Shown: positions 34,249 to 45,002 of the stretch, piece by piece
Position numbering within the stretch: position 1 is the stretch's first letter
Layout of the letters: the number at the start of each line of letters is the position of its first letter
DNA from: Clavelina lepadiformis
Lineage: Eukaryota > Chordata > Ascidiacea > Aplousobranchia > Clavelinidae
DNA length: 64,000 nucleotides
NCBI RefSeq assembly: GCF_947623445.1
Contig: NC_135245.1
Location: 17,863,501-17,927,500 of the forward strand
Reading direction: 5' to 3'
Program-made: the position numbers and the translations under genes
Notes under the pieces: model-generated
The model's database searches: none
The model's input: only the letters and a program-made list of their open reading frames with translations
Told to the model about the DNA's origin: nothing

Positions 34249-36519
34249 TTTTTCGGTATTTCGTCACAGAGTACAGTGCTCAAGAACAGAAACTTAGGTA
34301 AACCTTTGAAAGTGAACAGTTACGTTATTTTTTACGGGAAACACATGCGAACTTTCCAAACTGTTTCACAGCTAGCACAAAACTTGAAAGCAATATTGCG
34401 TAAAACTTTTAGCTACGATATAGAACTGCTGTTTGCTGCTAAACTGCCTGCTTCAAACACAAGGAAATGTGGCAAGAAAATCTTTTGCAAACAAGTGACA
34501 GCGAGCAACGATCTATTTCCTTGTCATATGTTTCAACGCAAAGAGTTTGTCACAAAACTTCACTCCTTTACATAGAATCCAAAAATATTCTTCGATGAAA
34601 CTCGATGGCTTTCGAATTTTGCGATGTCACACAATTTCCTAAAATGTTGTCTTTACATCTTGAAAAAGATGTGTGGTAAAGCCATCTACAAGTCACTTCT
34701 ATATGTTATATACGGCTATTAATCATTAGAAATATCTCGAGCTTACAACTGATATTTAACCTTTAATGCTTCTTGCCTCGCAAAGCAGCAGAATGAACAT
34801 TTTCATAAATTTGGTAATAATAAATGAATTGCTGTTTTCTATAGACCTTTTCGATTACCATTATTACAGAAAAATGACTAGAAATGCGTTTGTATTACTA
34901 CCGGAAATTATACATTTACGAAATGGGTAAAATGATATCATAATATTGCGAAACCAAACGTTAATTTTTTTCTGTTCATGCAATACGTTGGCTACACGTA
35001 CGGTATTATGTATAAGTCGTATACGAATCAAAACACTTTCGGTGTACAGAAGGGTGCGAATGTGTTTGTCTGCCATGCAAATTACTTAATTATTCTTTAG
35101 CAAAAAGGTTTACGGTAAATATCGTGTGTTCAGAAGGCGTTTTGGACCTGTGAAAATCAGGTACTTAAAAGTAGGTTGCGGATGCAACTATCCACACAAA
35201 TTTTCACCTAAAACACATCATACCAACTGAACTTATAGGGATAGTCGAACCGTCGTCGGTATTGCAACCCACATAGACTACACCAAGAACATTGAAATAC
35301 AGTAGCAACTTGCGGCACAAACACGGCGTGCTCGTACCAAAACACACTGACTACGCCAGCTTGTGGAACTTATAAAAACGAGGTTTATTGCATCCAAAAC
35401 TGATGGCAAGACGGAAAACAACACCCAAAGCAAATTGGGCGGACAAAAACAGGACGGTTTTACAACTATGCTTTTCGCGGAGCTCTTAATTAAAGGTGAT
35501 TTGTTTACAAACGTAGATTTGTTAGGCAGCGGAACCATCTCGCGGTTATAATTTTACACAAATGATTGCCAATCTGTACAACATAGTTATTTATTTCTGT
35601 TTATATAACTACTAACCTATCTATGTTGGCTGCAGTTAATTTTTGGCGCAATTCCAAAATTATAGTTTTTCAAACAATTTGGAAACTCGAACACGATATA
35701 TGACACTGTCAATTGTCAATATGATTGGTTTGTCTGTTGCGGTAGTAGACAGCTGCGCAGTAGCCTACTGGGCAACGGAGGAGACGAAAGCCAACGTTGT
35801 TGTAGGTGGAAAACAGGCTCGGTTGTCATATCAATTTGGTACAAAGTATAAGTTGCTGTATGGAAGGAGGTGTATTAAACAGCATTCAATTGATCATCAA
35901 CTGTATTTGCAAACATGAACTTTCTCATAGTTAATCAAACAAAAAGTCTTCAACTACGAGGCTTTTGTTTACTGTTATGTAACTAAGGTTATAGGTATCG
36001 GTAGCATATAAGCTAGCAACCATGATCAACAACCATGTACAACTAAGCTATACATAGATGACCTTTATCAAGCGTTTTTCTGACAGCATAAGCAAAAGGT
36101 TTTATGAAAAAGTATAAGCGTTTGACGTTTCAAAAAACTTAAAACCCTTTGCCAAAGTTTTGATAAAAGATTTCTTCAAAGTCTGTGATAGCGTGTTAAG
36201 TTTTGTCACGAATTCTTTACGTTCAAGCCTATGTAAAGGAAATATAACGTTCCTTGTTTTCATTTCTTTCCTGCAGATTTTCCTGTCATATTTCCTGACT
36301 TAAGTACCCAAACAGTTAAAGCTAAGCATACAATTCTGTCAACTAAGGCATTACCAGTGCCACATCGTAGCCAAAACTTATGTGAAATTGCTGTTACTAA
36401 TTGTGAAGCATTTGAACGTGTGCATGTGTTTTGGAGGGAAAACACAAACAATTTTTGCTTATTTCTAACAGCTAAAATAGGTTTTTATTCTGGATTGCAT
36501 TTGTAACGTAGTAACAAAG
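34249..36519. other. Spacer between the divergent ShK pair
   Basis: About 2.3 kb separating the start codons of the two ShK genes, so it must contain both promoters. A GC-richer block at about 35240-35560 stands out from its surroundings and may be an inserted repeat. No coding region was recognised. Confidence 0.4.
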
Positions 36520-37479
36520 ATGAATCTGTTTTTTGCCTACGGTGTTATTCTTGCATTTGCCTTCACGCTAATTGCAAACTCACAACAGGTCGAAGGCCGT
36601 AAGTAATTTTAGAAGAATAAAAAACTTGCAATACGGTTTTATGCAGTTATTGAAAAATAAGGCTTTTATTGATTTTACTTATTTTTTTAACGTTCCAGCC
36701 AATGATTGCGTCGACAAACGCTTAAGTTGTCCCGTGTTGGCATGAAAGGGATATTGCAAAGGAAACATGGACCTATGGAAGATTTGTCCGTATTCATGTT
36801 ATCAATGCACACCGAGTAAGTGGCCATGCTCTTTCAGAAATGATTACGTTACAGTGTTTAGCGACATTGTAGAAAATAGCATTGCTTAATACGGGGAAGG
36901 CGGTATTTCAATTTAAAGATTTAAGAATTGAAGAAAATTTTTGGAATTTTAATTCCTTATCTTGAAACGATTTTAAGTATTTTTTTAAACTGAAGATTTT
37001 TGAAATATGCAAAATACAAAACCTTAAGTAAAATGCATGAATCCAAGACATGAATAACCTAATGTAAACTAGAATTAAAAAATATCGTTAACCGTTTTAA
37101 TTTTTTAACAGCTCCAGGAACTTGTGTAGATAAACAAAAGGATGAAGAGTGCAAGACATTTCGATATAACAAAAGATGTGTTAACATGGAATACATGCTT
37201 GTAAATTGCCAAAAAACTTGTTTCTTCTGTGACGGTCGCAAGCCAATAGAAGATGTATTTCCAGGTCCTTTTCCTTATCCGCAGCCTGTTCCTTCTTCCG
37301 TTTCGCAACCTATTCCTTCTCCTGTCCCTTCTCCTGTCCCTTCTCCTGTCCCTTCTCCTGTTCCTTCTCCTGTTCCTTCTCCTGTTCCTTCTCCTGCCCC
37401 GGGGCCTGTTCCTTCTTCCGTTCCGCAGCCTTCTCCTTATCCTGCTGCTTCTAACGATCCACCTTCTCGTTATCCTTGA
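36520..37479 (+). pseudogene. ShK-domain paralogue with premature stop in the first ShK domain
   Basis: Same three-exon structure as the gene at 33422-34248: 36520-36598 (signal peptide MNLFFAYGVILAFAFT), 36699-36815 and 37112-37479. First-exon and second-exon lengths (79 and 117 nt) and phases are identical. In exon 2 the frame reads ...CPVLA-stop-KGYC...CPYSC, with TGA at 36743-36745; the rest of the domain and all splice sites remain intact. The neighbouring paralogue has CPVWAVNGYC there. A Trp codon (TGG) mutated to TGA would explain it. Exon 3 encodes an intact second ShK domain (GTCVDK...YMLVNCQKTCFFC) and a long SPVP tail. It could be a fixed pseudogene, a segregating null allele or a base error. 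Confidence 0.75.
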
Positions 37480-37684
37480 GCTTCTCCCTATCCTTGTCTT
37501 TATCCTTCCCCATATCCTTCTCCGTATCATTTTCCTTAGCCTTCTGCCTATCCATCTTTTTATACCTCTCCTTATCCTTTTGCTGTTCCTTCCCCTGTTT
37601 CTTCTCCAGTACCTTCACCGGTTCCTTCTTCTGTTCCTTCTCCTTAACCTTCCCAATATCCTTCTCCGTATCCATATCCACAAT
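37316..37684 (+). repeat. 12-bp Pro/Ser-coding minisatellite and decayed tail of the ShK paralogue
   Basis: Repeats of CCTTCTCCTGTT/C encode SPVP. Beyond the stop at 37477-37479 the same frame continues to read SPYP/SPVP-like codons to about 37684, interrupted only by one TAG and one TAA before a final TGA. This indicates that the ancestral tail was longer and that stop codons arose inside it. Confidence 0.75.
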
Positions 37685-38795
37685 GAGGAATAAATTCGAT
37701 AGAAAGCTCTTTACTCGGCTGCATGTAACTCATAAACGGAAATTGAATCTTAATATATGGAAATGTTTTGACAAACTTTCCAATGTTTTGCGTTAATTAC
37801 AATATAATTTTAATTGCAATAAAATCGACATTAAAGTTTTATTTTCCTTTTTCCTTATCTAAGTCCGTAATAAAAAAAAACTGAATACCAAGTTCCATCT
37901 TTGCTTGAAGAACTTATTTATGTAAACAGAGACTGAATCTTATATTATTCCGAAAATGCTATCATTAACTGATCAATGCTTTGCTATGATCGCAAAACAA
38001 ATGAATATGTAATAAAAGCACAATCATTGTTATTTTTGTGTGATGAGTTTTTAGTATAAAAAGAAAATGGTGAAGTCCAAAAAGGGCAAATTAGAGGAGA
38101 CTGGGCGTTATAACCTATTTGTTCCATTCAGCATAAGTAAAGTTACGTCGCATTTGAGGTCATTTAATAGCATTTGGTTGATAAAAGATTGTTGGACAAA
38201 CATTGACTTGCTTTTTAACATGCTGATTGAAAAGAGAGCTGTACAAAACTGTATAATATAAATTCGGTGGGTAATCTCTTAGTATGAGCTATTTTAGTCA
38301 TAGCACTTTAGTAGTAGTAGTAGTCATAGCATTTTAGTTATATAACATAGCCATTAGAAACATTTATCTCGTGTAACGCTTAACCATAGGTCACCAATAA
38401 CACTCTTGTTTTTATGAGAACGTTTAGGATTGATCCGTTAGTAAATGTGTCTTTAACTTCTTAAGTTTGCTCACCGATTTTACAGGGTAAAAGATAATTT
38501 ATCAACACGTCGATTTTTTAAACCAAATGTCGCTGAGCAAAGCCCAAATTTGTCCTAAACTCTGCTGCTGCATTCTAAGCAACCGTATCATCGTGCAACG
38601 ATCCTATATGTGATGCGTGATGAAATTTGTGAGGTGAGCTTTTTTTAACAAATACATTTGATTTTATCATTTTAACTTTGATTTATTACCAAGCATTGTA
38701 AGTAATCGTTTTATATCACAATTTGGACTCGAACTTGTTGGAAAAATCTGGGGATGGTCGAGTTTTGACACCCGCAGGTATTCATCGTAGGAAAG
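37685..38795. other. Intergenic, 3' flank of NT1
   Basis: No gene recognised. A small TAG trinucleotide run lies near 38310. A TTTATT (AATAAA on the minus strand) near 38684 could serve NT1 polyadenylation. Confidence 0.45.
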
Positions 38796-40604
38796 TTAAG
38801 TTCCGTGTTTAAGAAAATGTCTGGGAGTCAATGTTCGAGTAAGATTCCTACTTTTTTGGCAAAATCCGATATCCACACGAACAGCTGAAGACAAGGTTTT
38901 GTCAGTTGTGTCCACAGACTTCAAAATGTTTAAGGCTTCCTTGTAGGATAGCATTTTAACTAGGGAACGGGCAACGTAATATTTTCCCCAAGGGTCTCCC
39001 ATAGTTACTTGGTCCCTTTTCCAATCTTCCGTGATGTAATCGTAGTATCCGAGTTTGTATGCAACCATGTATTTCATGTACGGCTGGAAACTGAATGTTA
39101 GCTTAGCTGGGAGTGACGATGGGTCCAGATTTCGAAGAACTTTCTGCAAGGCAAGCGCTATGACGAAATACTGGACAATATCTTCCATTTTTGCATATTT
39201 TTTCAACAGAACGGTAACCTGACGATCCATACAATTAACGTAATCATGTTGAGACTTGTACTCCATGTATCTACTGAGTCGAACTTTGCAAGCAACTGCC
39301 ACTGCTAATTTTAGTTTTTCTGCAGTTTCGTGATCAATAATTTGCTTTCCTTTAAGGCTTTTAACCACAGAAAATGACGAAGCTTCGTCGATATTATACA
39401 TTCTTCCTAAGGCAGAAATGAACAGAGTGACGCTTCTGTAAATAACTCTTTTGATATTACATTGAGTTGTTTCACGCATGCGCATTAGATCAGTAAATGC
39501 GTCAAAGTTTTTTAAGTCTTCATTCAGTCCTTGCATCACCTGACATTGCGTTGAGAATTTGTTTTCTTTCTTTTTTCGTCTCACAGCTTCTACGAATTGT
39601 TCATATAAGCCCTTATCTCCACTTACGTAGCAACTCTGCAGAAGTATCTGATCAAGATGATAACCGTTCTTAAGACTGACATCGGATTTTAAATATTCCA
39701 GCATCTTATTAACTGGTTTGATAAGTTCAGTAATCCACGGTTTATCTTTTGTCTCAAATGTTCTTCCAAGTGGATTTTTGCAAGCATGGGCCATAAGTCC
39801 ATCCAAAGTAATGCCTCGTGTGGTATAAGCGTCATAAAACCAATTACCACCTGGAGTTGTGTAATCATTTAAACTTGGAATGGCAACACTAGGAATAATC
39901 GTTTCTTGCAAGTTGATGAGAATGATGAGGAAAATGAGTGAAAACCAGCGAAACTGTTCCTGGGTTTCAGAATAGTTTTCGTCATCTTCAATTCCATTTT
40001 CAAGCAATATAATGTGTTCAAAATCGGAGTATGGAGTTATTTCGTTTCGAGCCAGCGAACCTAAACCTGCTATGGCAAATTTACAAGGTAGTCCTTCAAA
40101 TATACTTATGCAAGTTTGAAAAAGTTCATGCATAACATTGATATATTTTTGGCTAATTTGTCGTTGATTCTTTTTGACTTGTTTTACAACGCTTTTTCCT
40201 GAAGCAGATATTTCTAAAATTTTCAAGACAATTTTTCTAAGCGTCGTCACTTTTTTGGCTATTTTGTTTGAGATTTCGACGAGATCATATCCCTGATTTT
40301 TCACTTGAGCTTTATTTAAAACATAAGAACAAAAATCCCTCAAATCTTTTGTGAAAGTTTTGTTTTCTGGTTCTCTTGCTACTGCAGCGTTTAATAAAGC
40401 AGCACTTTGTATCAGACAAATTTTGCTGTGGGAGATTTCAGCCTTTCTTTGGTAAAGTATTCCCAGTTCGTGGAAGATTTCAGCTGCTTTAACGGAATCT
40501 TTTTCCTTCCCATTCTCGTCACAAATATCTTTCAGTGTTTTAGCCAGACGGCTTTCTTCATCAGCTACACAATTTTCCACATTAACAGTTGACGTTTTAA
40601 TCAT
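38796..40604 (-). CDS. NT1: nucleotidyltransferase-like protein (GlnD/DUF294 type) with TPR-like helices
   Basis: Single-exon gene, the most divergent member of the array. The frame is open from 40658, but I place the start at the second Met (40604), because there the protein aligns with the N-termini of the paralogues; this gives 602 residues. Features in order: an N-terminal helical pair KAAEIFHELGILYQ...; the nucleotidyltransferase motif AGLGSLARNE-TPYSDFEH; a conserved block WFYDAYTTRGITLDGLMAHA; and C-terminal TPR-like helices (YYVARSLVKMLSYKEALNIL). The motif matches the G-S-x(n)-D-x-[DE] signature of GlnD/DUF294-type enzymes, with Asp-x-Glu as presumed metal ligands. Likely cytosolic. 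The central third is almost identical in DNA to NT2-NT6, although both ends are clearly diverged. Substrate unknown. Confidence 0.8.
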   Translation of the reverse strand: MIKTSTVNVENCVADEESRLAKTLKDICDENGKEKDSVKAAEIFHELGILYQRKAEISHSKICLIQSAALLNAAVAREPENKTFTKDLRDFCSYVLNKAQVKNQGYDLVEISNKIAKKVTTLRKIVLKILEISASGKSVVKQVKKNQRQISQKYINVMHELFQTCISIFEGLPCKFAIAGLGSLARNEITPYSDFEHIILLENGIEDDENYSETQEQFRWFSLIFLIILINLQETIIPSVAIPSLNDYTTPGGNWFYDAYTTRGITLDGLMAHACKNPLGRTFETKDKPWITELIKPVNKMLEYLKSDVSLKNGYHLDQILLQSCYVSGDKGLYEQFVEAVRRKKKENKFSTQCQVMQGLNEDLKNFDAFTDLMRMRETTQCNIKRVIYRSVTLFISALGRMYNIDEASSFSVVKSLKGKQIIDHETAEKLKLAVAVACKVRLSRYMEYKSQHDYVNCMDRQVTVLLKKYAKMEDIVQYFVIALALQKVLRNLDPSSLPAKLTFSFQPYMKYMVAYKLGYYDYITEDWKRDQVTMGDPWGKYYVARSLVKMLSYKEALNILKSVDTTDKTLSSAVRVDIGFCQKSRNLTRTLTPRHFLKHGT

Positions 40605-40639
40605 AATTTGACTACCGCGTACTGTGTATAATATGATAT

Positions 40640-41215
40640 CTGCTGTACCTTTATACAATATTAAGAAAAGAACAAGATTATTTTGCTTGCCGTTGCTGAA
40701 TTGTTTTCTGATTATTATCTGTTATTCGTCAATACTGTACACGACAAGCTAAGCTATAACTCGGCGATAAATAAGAGAATAAAACCGTCTTTTTTAAGTA
40801 GTCATACTCTGTCTGTAATATCCGGATGCACCCACTGAGTGAGTAAGACACCGTGACGTGACATGAATAGTTCCTACGATAAACAGTTAACGTCATAAAC
40901 ATCCCGCACATTACCAACACATTTTAAAACGTGAGGTTCTAAAGAAACTTTATGGACTTGTTATACCGGAAGTTGGCGCTGCTAGAAATTGATGTATATA
41001 TGGAAATAACAAAAACTATAGTTATACATTACACTATAGTGTTACCATTCGAAAACAAAACTTACAGTTAACCATTTTACAGTAATATGGTAGCAACACG
41101 CACATTTTCCAGTCATCCAAAGAAAAAATAAATTAGCAAACCAGTACCGAAAACAAAATTTGCATAAGTGAAATAACAAAATAAAATACACCACTTATAA
41201 CTCTATTTTTATGTA
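40640..41215 (-). repeat. Duplicated NT1 upstream region (copy at 45501-46085)
   Basis: About 580 bp upstream of NT1 is nearly identical to 45501-46085 upstream of the truncated NT1-like pseudogene. Shared blocks include CGTGACGTGACATGAATAG, ATACCGGAAGTTGGCGCTGC and CAAAATTTGCATAAGTG. Both copies lose similarity immediately after ATTTTTATGTAAA, which marks the breakpoint. Confidence 0.9.
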
Positions 41216-41226
41216 AAAAATACAAT

Positions 41227-41502
41227 TAGAACGTTGAAACAGAAGACCTCCAAATCCGACCGGAATTTCTAATTGCTTGGCTGTCGCGCTACTGCTGCGT
41301 TCAACAAGGTAGCACTTTGTATGAGACAGATTTTGTTTTGTAACTTATTACCTTTGTCTTGATACAACAATCCCAGTTTATGGAATATTTCCGCTGCCAG
41401 CTTTGGGTCGATTTCTCTGCCATTTCCATCACAAGTTATTCTTAAACTTTCCCTCAAATAAGTTTCTTCTTCGGTGAAATGAATGTTAGCACTAGTGGTC
41501 AT
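41227..41502 (-). pseudogene. NT N-terminal fragment (about 95 codons, with stop)
   Basis: Starts MTTSANIHFTEEETYLRESL and aligns with the N-termini of NT2-NT6. A stop replaces the Glu after QPSN (codon 78). Similarity continues through RSDLE-FCFNVL and ends abruptly at the boundary with the duplicated NT1 upstream block. It is the remains of a sixth NT2-type gene deleted by the insertion or recombination that brought NT1 here. Confidence 0.85.
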
Positions 41503-42880
41503 CTTATTGGTGTTTAAGATGATTACTTGACCAACTGTTTTAAATTTTTAAGCAAGACAGCCTAGGTATGTTCCGTACTGTTTAACATATTTATGCATAT
41601 TCATAACTGTGGCTAAATTAAAATCTAGGAGTGCAATATAGCCACTTAAAATTCTACTAAATGCAGTTACTTTAATTGTTATAGATACTTTTATAAAAAA
41701 AACGCTTCAAAATCACTTTTATAGCTTAAATAAGAGTATCAAAATTATCACTCCGATCTCAAACTACCTCTGCTCTTAAATAAATGATAGCTTGCTACGT
41801 TTTGTAAGAATTCACTTTGCCAGGAAAGCCGATTATTTCCTATAAAGTAAGCTGTATTACTTATACCCTTCTATGTTTACGTACAATATAAACGCATAAC
41901 TAATTTGGCGTTCTTAATCTCAGCGATTTCAATATCCGGTTTGATTGTTTTATACTTTCTTGCTCAATTGTATGCTGAAACTATATATAGAATATAGATG
42001 ATACTTTCGTATTTATGCAATTAATTATGAGCAATAACTTTTGGCGAAAAACAGTTTTATAAGATGAATACATTCCTATTTATAGTTGAACGACCAGAAT
42101 TACTGTATAAAATATTTTCTAAGCCACCTTTTTGTCACTTTGTAACTGTGGTAATTTTAGACGGAGTTGTATAAGATTTACACCACAGCACAGGCTAATG
42201 TTCGTTTTTATTAAAGTAATACATTTTATCGGCTCAATGGCAGTACAAAAAAGTTAAATTAATGCGGAAACAAAGCTCGATGCATCAAAACTGAAAAGTA
42301 TCAAATATTAAGTCGGCAGTCTAAGTTAAGTCGAGTTTTACTGAACGTAGGCTAAGTCTTTGTACGATCTCGTTACGCCTCACTTATTCGACGCCTGCGC
42401 ACTCTTATGACTGTATTAGATGGGGATGCCAACTGATTGTTCCCAAAGACTGGACACTTGTTGTGAGAACGAATGCTTGCCTGGGATATCCATTCTCGTC
42501 TTGACCTTTTTACAGCTTTTCCCAACCACTGATGCTCTCAAGTTTAAAATCTATACAACACGACTGTCACGAATTGAAACAATAGTCAAATTATTTCCAA
42601 AACTATATATTTGTTACATATTTTTTCCACTCTACAGTGGGAATAATGTGTTATTTAATTTTGTACATACAATTGTGCACCGATAAAACACAAGTCGTTT
42701 ATAAGGACAGCTTAGCTGTGCACGTATACAAAAGTCAACTACTAGGTTGCATTGCAAATCAAGCTTTTAGGCCTTATAGTCCGTTAATTTGAGAATCTTT
42801 ATTTTCAAGTTTCGATGAACACACACATTCCTCATTTGTTTTTGTATAACTTACATTGTATTACCAGAGATTAAAGCTAT
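41503..42880. other. NT intergenic unit (repeated between array members)
   Basis: Homologous to 50336-51738, 53602-55003 and 56867-58268. Each contains a TATATATAGAATATAGATGA block upstream of the gene on its left, and a TTTATT (AATAAA on minus; here 42798-42803) about 80 nt after the stop of the gene on its right. The plus-strand 88-codon ORF at 42420-42686 recurs in the other copies but changes mostly at amino-acid-altering sites, so it looks noncoding. Confidence 0.6.
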
Positions 42881-44767
42881 TCACCAGGACTGATGGACAA
42901 GAGTGACAGCAAAGGATTGCGCAGGGATCGACAATAAAGCTCCTTCAGCATTTCCCCGACAAAGTTTTTCAGCTTCATTAATGTTTGCAGAAATGGCATT
43001 CTTCAAATCTCCATTTTCCGTTTTAATAGCTTTGAAAACTTTTAGAGCCTTTTGCCAAGACTTTTTTCTTAAATGGGCGCGTCCGACATAATACTTGATC
43101 CAAACTACGTCAGAAAATGATGGACAGTTTTGCTCCATTCTCCATTGCAAAATAACATAATCGTAATATCCGAGCTTGTACGCGACCATGTATTGCAGCA
43201 AAGGTTTTGTGTCGAAGACGAGATTATCTGGAAGTTTTAAATAATTCAAGCCCCGAATAATTTTCTGCAAGGACAGTGCGGTGACAAAGTACCGCACAAT
43301 CTGTTCCATTTTGACATATTTCGTCAACTGGAAGCTGACGTGATCTTCATCAGTTGCATCTGATTCTAAGTGATCTTTCTGAGACTTTTGTTCCATGTAT
43401 CTACTGAGTCGAACTTTGCAAGCAACTGCCACTGCCATATTCAATTCATCTGTAATTTCATCTTCTATAATTTTGTTTTCTTTAAGGCCTATTATGATAG
43501 AAAATGACGAAGCTTCGTCGATGTTATACATTCTGCCCAACGCTGAAACAAAGAGAGTGACGCTTCTGTAAATAACTCTTTTAATATTACATTGAGTAGT
43601 TTCTCGCATGTGCATTAAGTCAGTAAATGCGTCAAAGTTTTTTAAGTCTTCATCGAGTTCCTGCATCATTTGCGAGTGAGACGACAGTTTGTTTTCTTTT
43701 GTCATTCTATTTACTCCAGTTTTAAATTGCTCATAAACATCTTTATCCCCACTTACGTAGCAACTCTGCAAAAGTATCTCACCCAGATGATAACCGTTCT
43801 TTAGACTGACATCGGGTTTTAAGTATTCCAGCATCCTATTAACTGGTTGAATGAGTTCAGTAATCCACGGTTTATCTTTTGTTTCAAATGATCTTCCAAG
43901 TGGATTTTTGCAAGCATGAGCCATAAGTCCATCCAAAGTAATGCCTCGTGTGGTATAAGCGTCATAAAACCAATTACTACCTGGAGTTGTGTAATCATTT
44001 AAACTTGGAATGGCAACACTGGGAATAATCGTTTCTTGTAAGTTGATGAGAATGATGAGGAAAATGAGTGAAAACCAGCGAAACTGCTCATGAATTTTAG
44101 AATAGTTTTCGTGATCTTCAATTCCATTTTCAAGCAGTATAATGTGTTCAAAATCGGAGTATGGAGTTATTTCGTTTCGAGCCAACGAACCTAAACCTGC
44201 TATGGCAAATTTACAAGGTAGTCCTTCAAAAAGTTTTATGCATTCGTTAAAAACGTTTTTCATAATCTTTGTGTACATCTGGCCAATAGTTTTTTGAATG
44301 CTTTCCATTCTTTTAATGAAGTTCTGCTCTTGGCGACGCTTTGGTTTGAAAACAGTAAACCGAGAAATATTCTTTCTCATTTTGCGCAGAACTATTTTCC
44401 TCATATATTTTATTTCCTTGGCAGTTTTGTTTGAAAGTTTTAGTAAATCAGCATTTTGTTTCTTGACCCCAGCAGTACTTAGAACGTTGAAACAGAAGGC
44501 CTCCAAATCAGACCGGAATTTCTCATTGCTTGGCTGTCGCGCTACTGCTGCGTTCAACAAGGTAGCACTTTGTAAGAGACAGATTTTGTTTTGTAACTTA
44601 TTACCTTTGTCTTGATACAACAATCCCAGCTTATGAAATATTTCCGCTGCCAGCTTTGGGTCGACTTCTTCGCCATTTTCATTACAATTTTTTCTTAAAT
44701 CTTCCCTCAAATAAGTTTCCTCTTCAGTAAAATGATTACTCTCAAGAATGTTAGCACCAGTGGTCAT
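42881..44767 (-). CDS. NT2: nucleotidyltransferase-like protein (GlnD/DUF294 type), 628 aa
   Basis: Intact single-exon gene. Residues 37-80 form a TPR-like helical pair (AAEIFHKLGLLYQ...ATLLNAAVA). A basic stretch at 118-150 (RKIVLRKMRKN...KPKRR) precedes the catalytic-type motif GLGSLARNE (191-199) and TPYSDFEH (201-208); Asp205 and Glu207 are the presumed metal ligands. Residues 229-285 carry WFSLIFLIILINLQE and NWFYDAYTTRGITLDGL, conserved in all paralogues. The C-terminus has a further TPR-like pair (YYVGRAHLRKKSWQKALKVF). In GlnD and related enzymes this fold transfers UMP or AMP to proteins or small molecules. Whether this family is active is unknown. The start is fixed by conservation of MTT[GS]ANILESN among copies. 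A minus-strand AATAAA lies at 42803-42798. Confidence 0.82.
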   Translation of the reverse strand: MTTGANILESNHFTEEETYLREDLRKNCNENGEEVDPKLAAEIFHKLGLLYQDKGNKLQNKICLLQSATLLNAAVARQPSNEKFRSDLEAFCFNVLSTAGVKKQNADLLKLSNKTAKEIKYMRKIVLRKMRKNISRFTVFKPKRRQEQNFIKRMESIQKTIGQMYTKIMKNVFNECIKLFEGLPCKFAIAGLGSLARNEITPYSDFEHIILLENGIEDHENYSKIHEQFRWFSLIFLIILINLQETIIPSVAIPSLNDYTTPGSNWFYDAYTTRGITLDGLMAHACKNPLGRSFETKDKPWITELIQPVNRMLEYLKPDVSLKNGYHLGEILLQSCYVSGDKDVYEQFKTGVNRMTKENKLSSHSQMMQELDEDLKNFDAFTDLMHMRETTQCNIKRVIYRSVTLFVSALGRMYNIDEASSFSIIIGLKENKIIEDEITDELNMAVAVACKVRLSRYMEQKSQKDHLESDATDEDHVSFQLTKYVKMEQIVRYFVTALSLQKIIRGLNYLKLPDNLVFDTKPLLQYMVAYKLGYYDYVILQWRMEQNCPSFSDVVWIKYYVGRAHLRKKSWQKALKVFKAIKTENGDLKNAISANINEAEKLCRGNAEGALLSIPAQSFAVTLVHQSW

Positions 44768-44935
44768 CTTACTAATGTTTAAGCTAATTACTTGACCAAT
44801 TGTTTTAAATTTCTAAGCAAGACAGCCTAGGATGTTGCGTACTGTTTAACACATACTTGCTTATTTATAACTATGACTAAATTAAAATTTTGCTCGAAAA
44901 AACAAACATTATCCAGTATTTCATCTGGTCTGATG

Positions 44936-45002
44936 CAGCATCAGTCATTTCAGTCATTTCAGTCATTTCAGTCATTTCAGTCAGTCATTGTTTCAGTCAT
45001 TT
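44936..45002. repeat. Short tandem repeat (TCAGTCATTT)n at a rearrangement junction
   Basis: Several direct copies of TCAGTCATTT with one irregular unit. It lies exactly between sequence upstream of NT2 and the broken NT1-like pseudogene, so it may mark or have promoted the breakpoint. NT6 has the same upstream sequence (ATCTGGTCTGATGCA) without the repeat. Confidence 0.9.

Noticed and set aside
34198-34575. 125-aa plus-strand ORF
   Set aside because: Overlaps antisense to the ShK signal-peptide exon and shows no domain.
35240-35560. Coding gene in the ShK spacer
   Set aside because: Overlapping ORFs on both strands with no domain. Only a composition shift is visible, so noted as a possible insertion.
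37105-37530. Arg-rich (RRNRRRDRR) minus-strand ORF
   Set aside because: Antisense shadow of the Pro/Ser-coding minisatellite of the ShK paralogue.
42420-42686. 88-codon plus-strand ORF (MGMPTDCSQRLDTC...) recurring in four NT spacers
   Set aside because: Copies differ mainly by amino-acid-changing substitutions. A fifth copy near 47640 is broken, and it has no signal peptide or known domain. Repetition of the spacer explains it.
44298-44615. 105-codon plus-strand ORF recurring opposite the NT N-termini (also 49866, 53132, 56397, 59662)
   Set aside because: Exactly antisense to a conserved coding segment in every copy; its persistence is explained by constraint on the sense strand.
44936-45002. 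CRISPR-like or regulatory array
   Set aside because: Contiguous 10-bp units without spacers in an animal genome; a simple tandem repeat.
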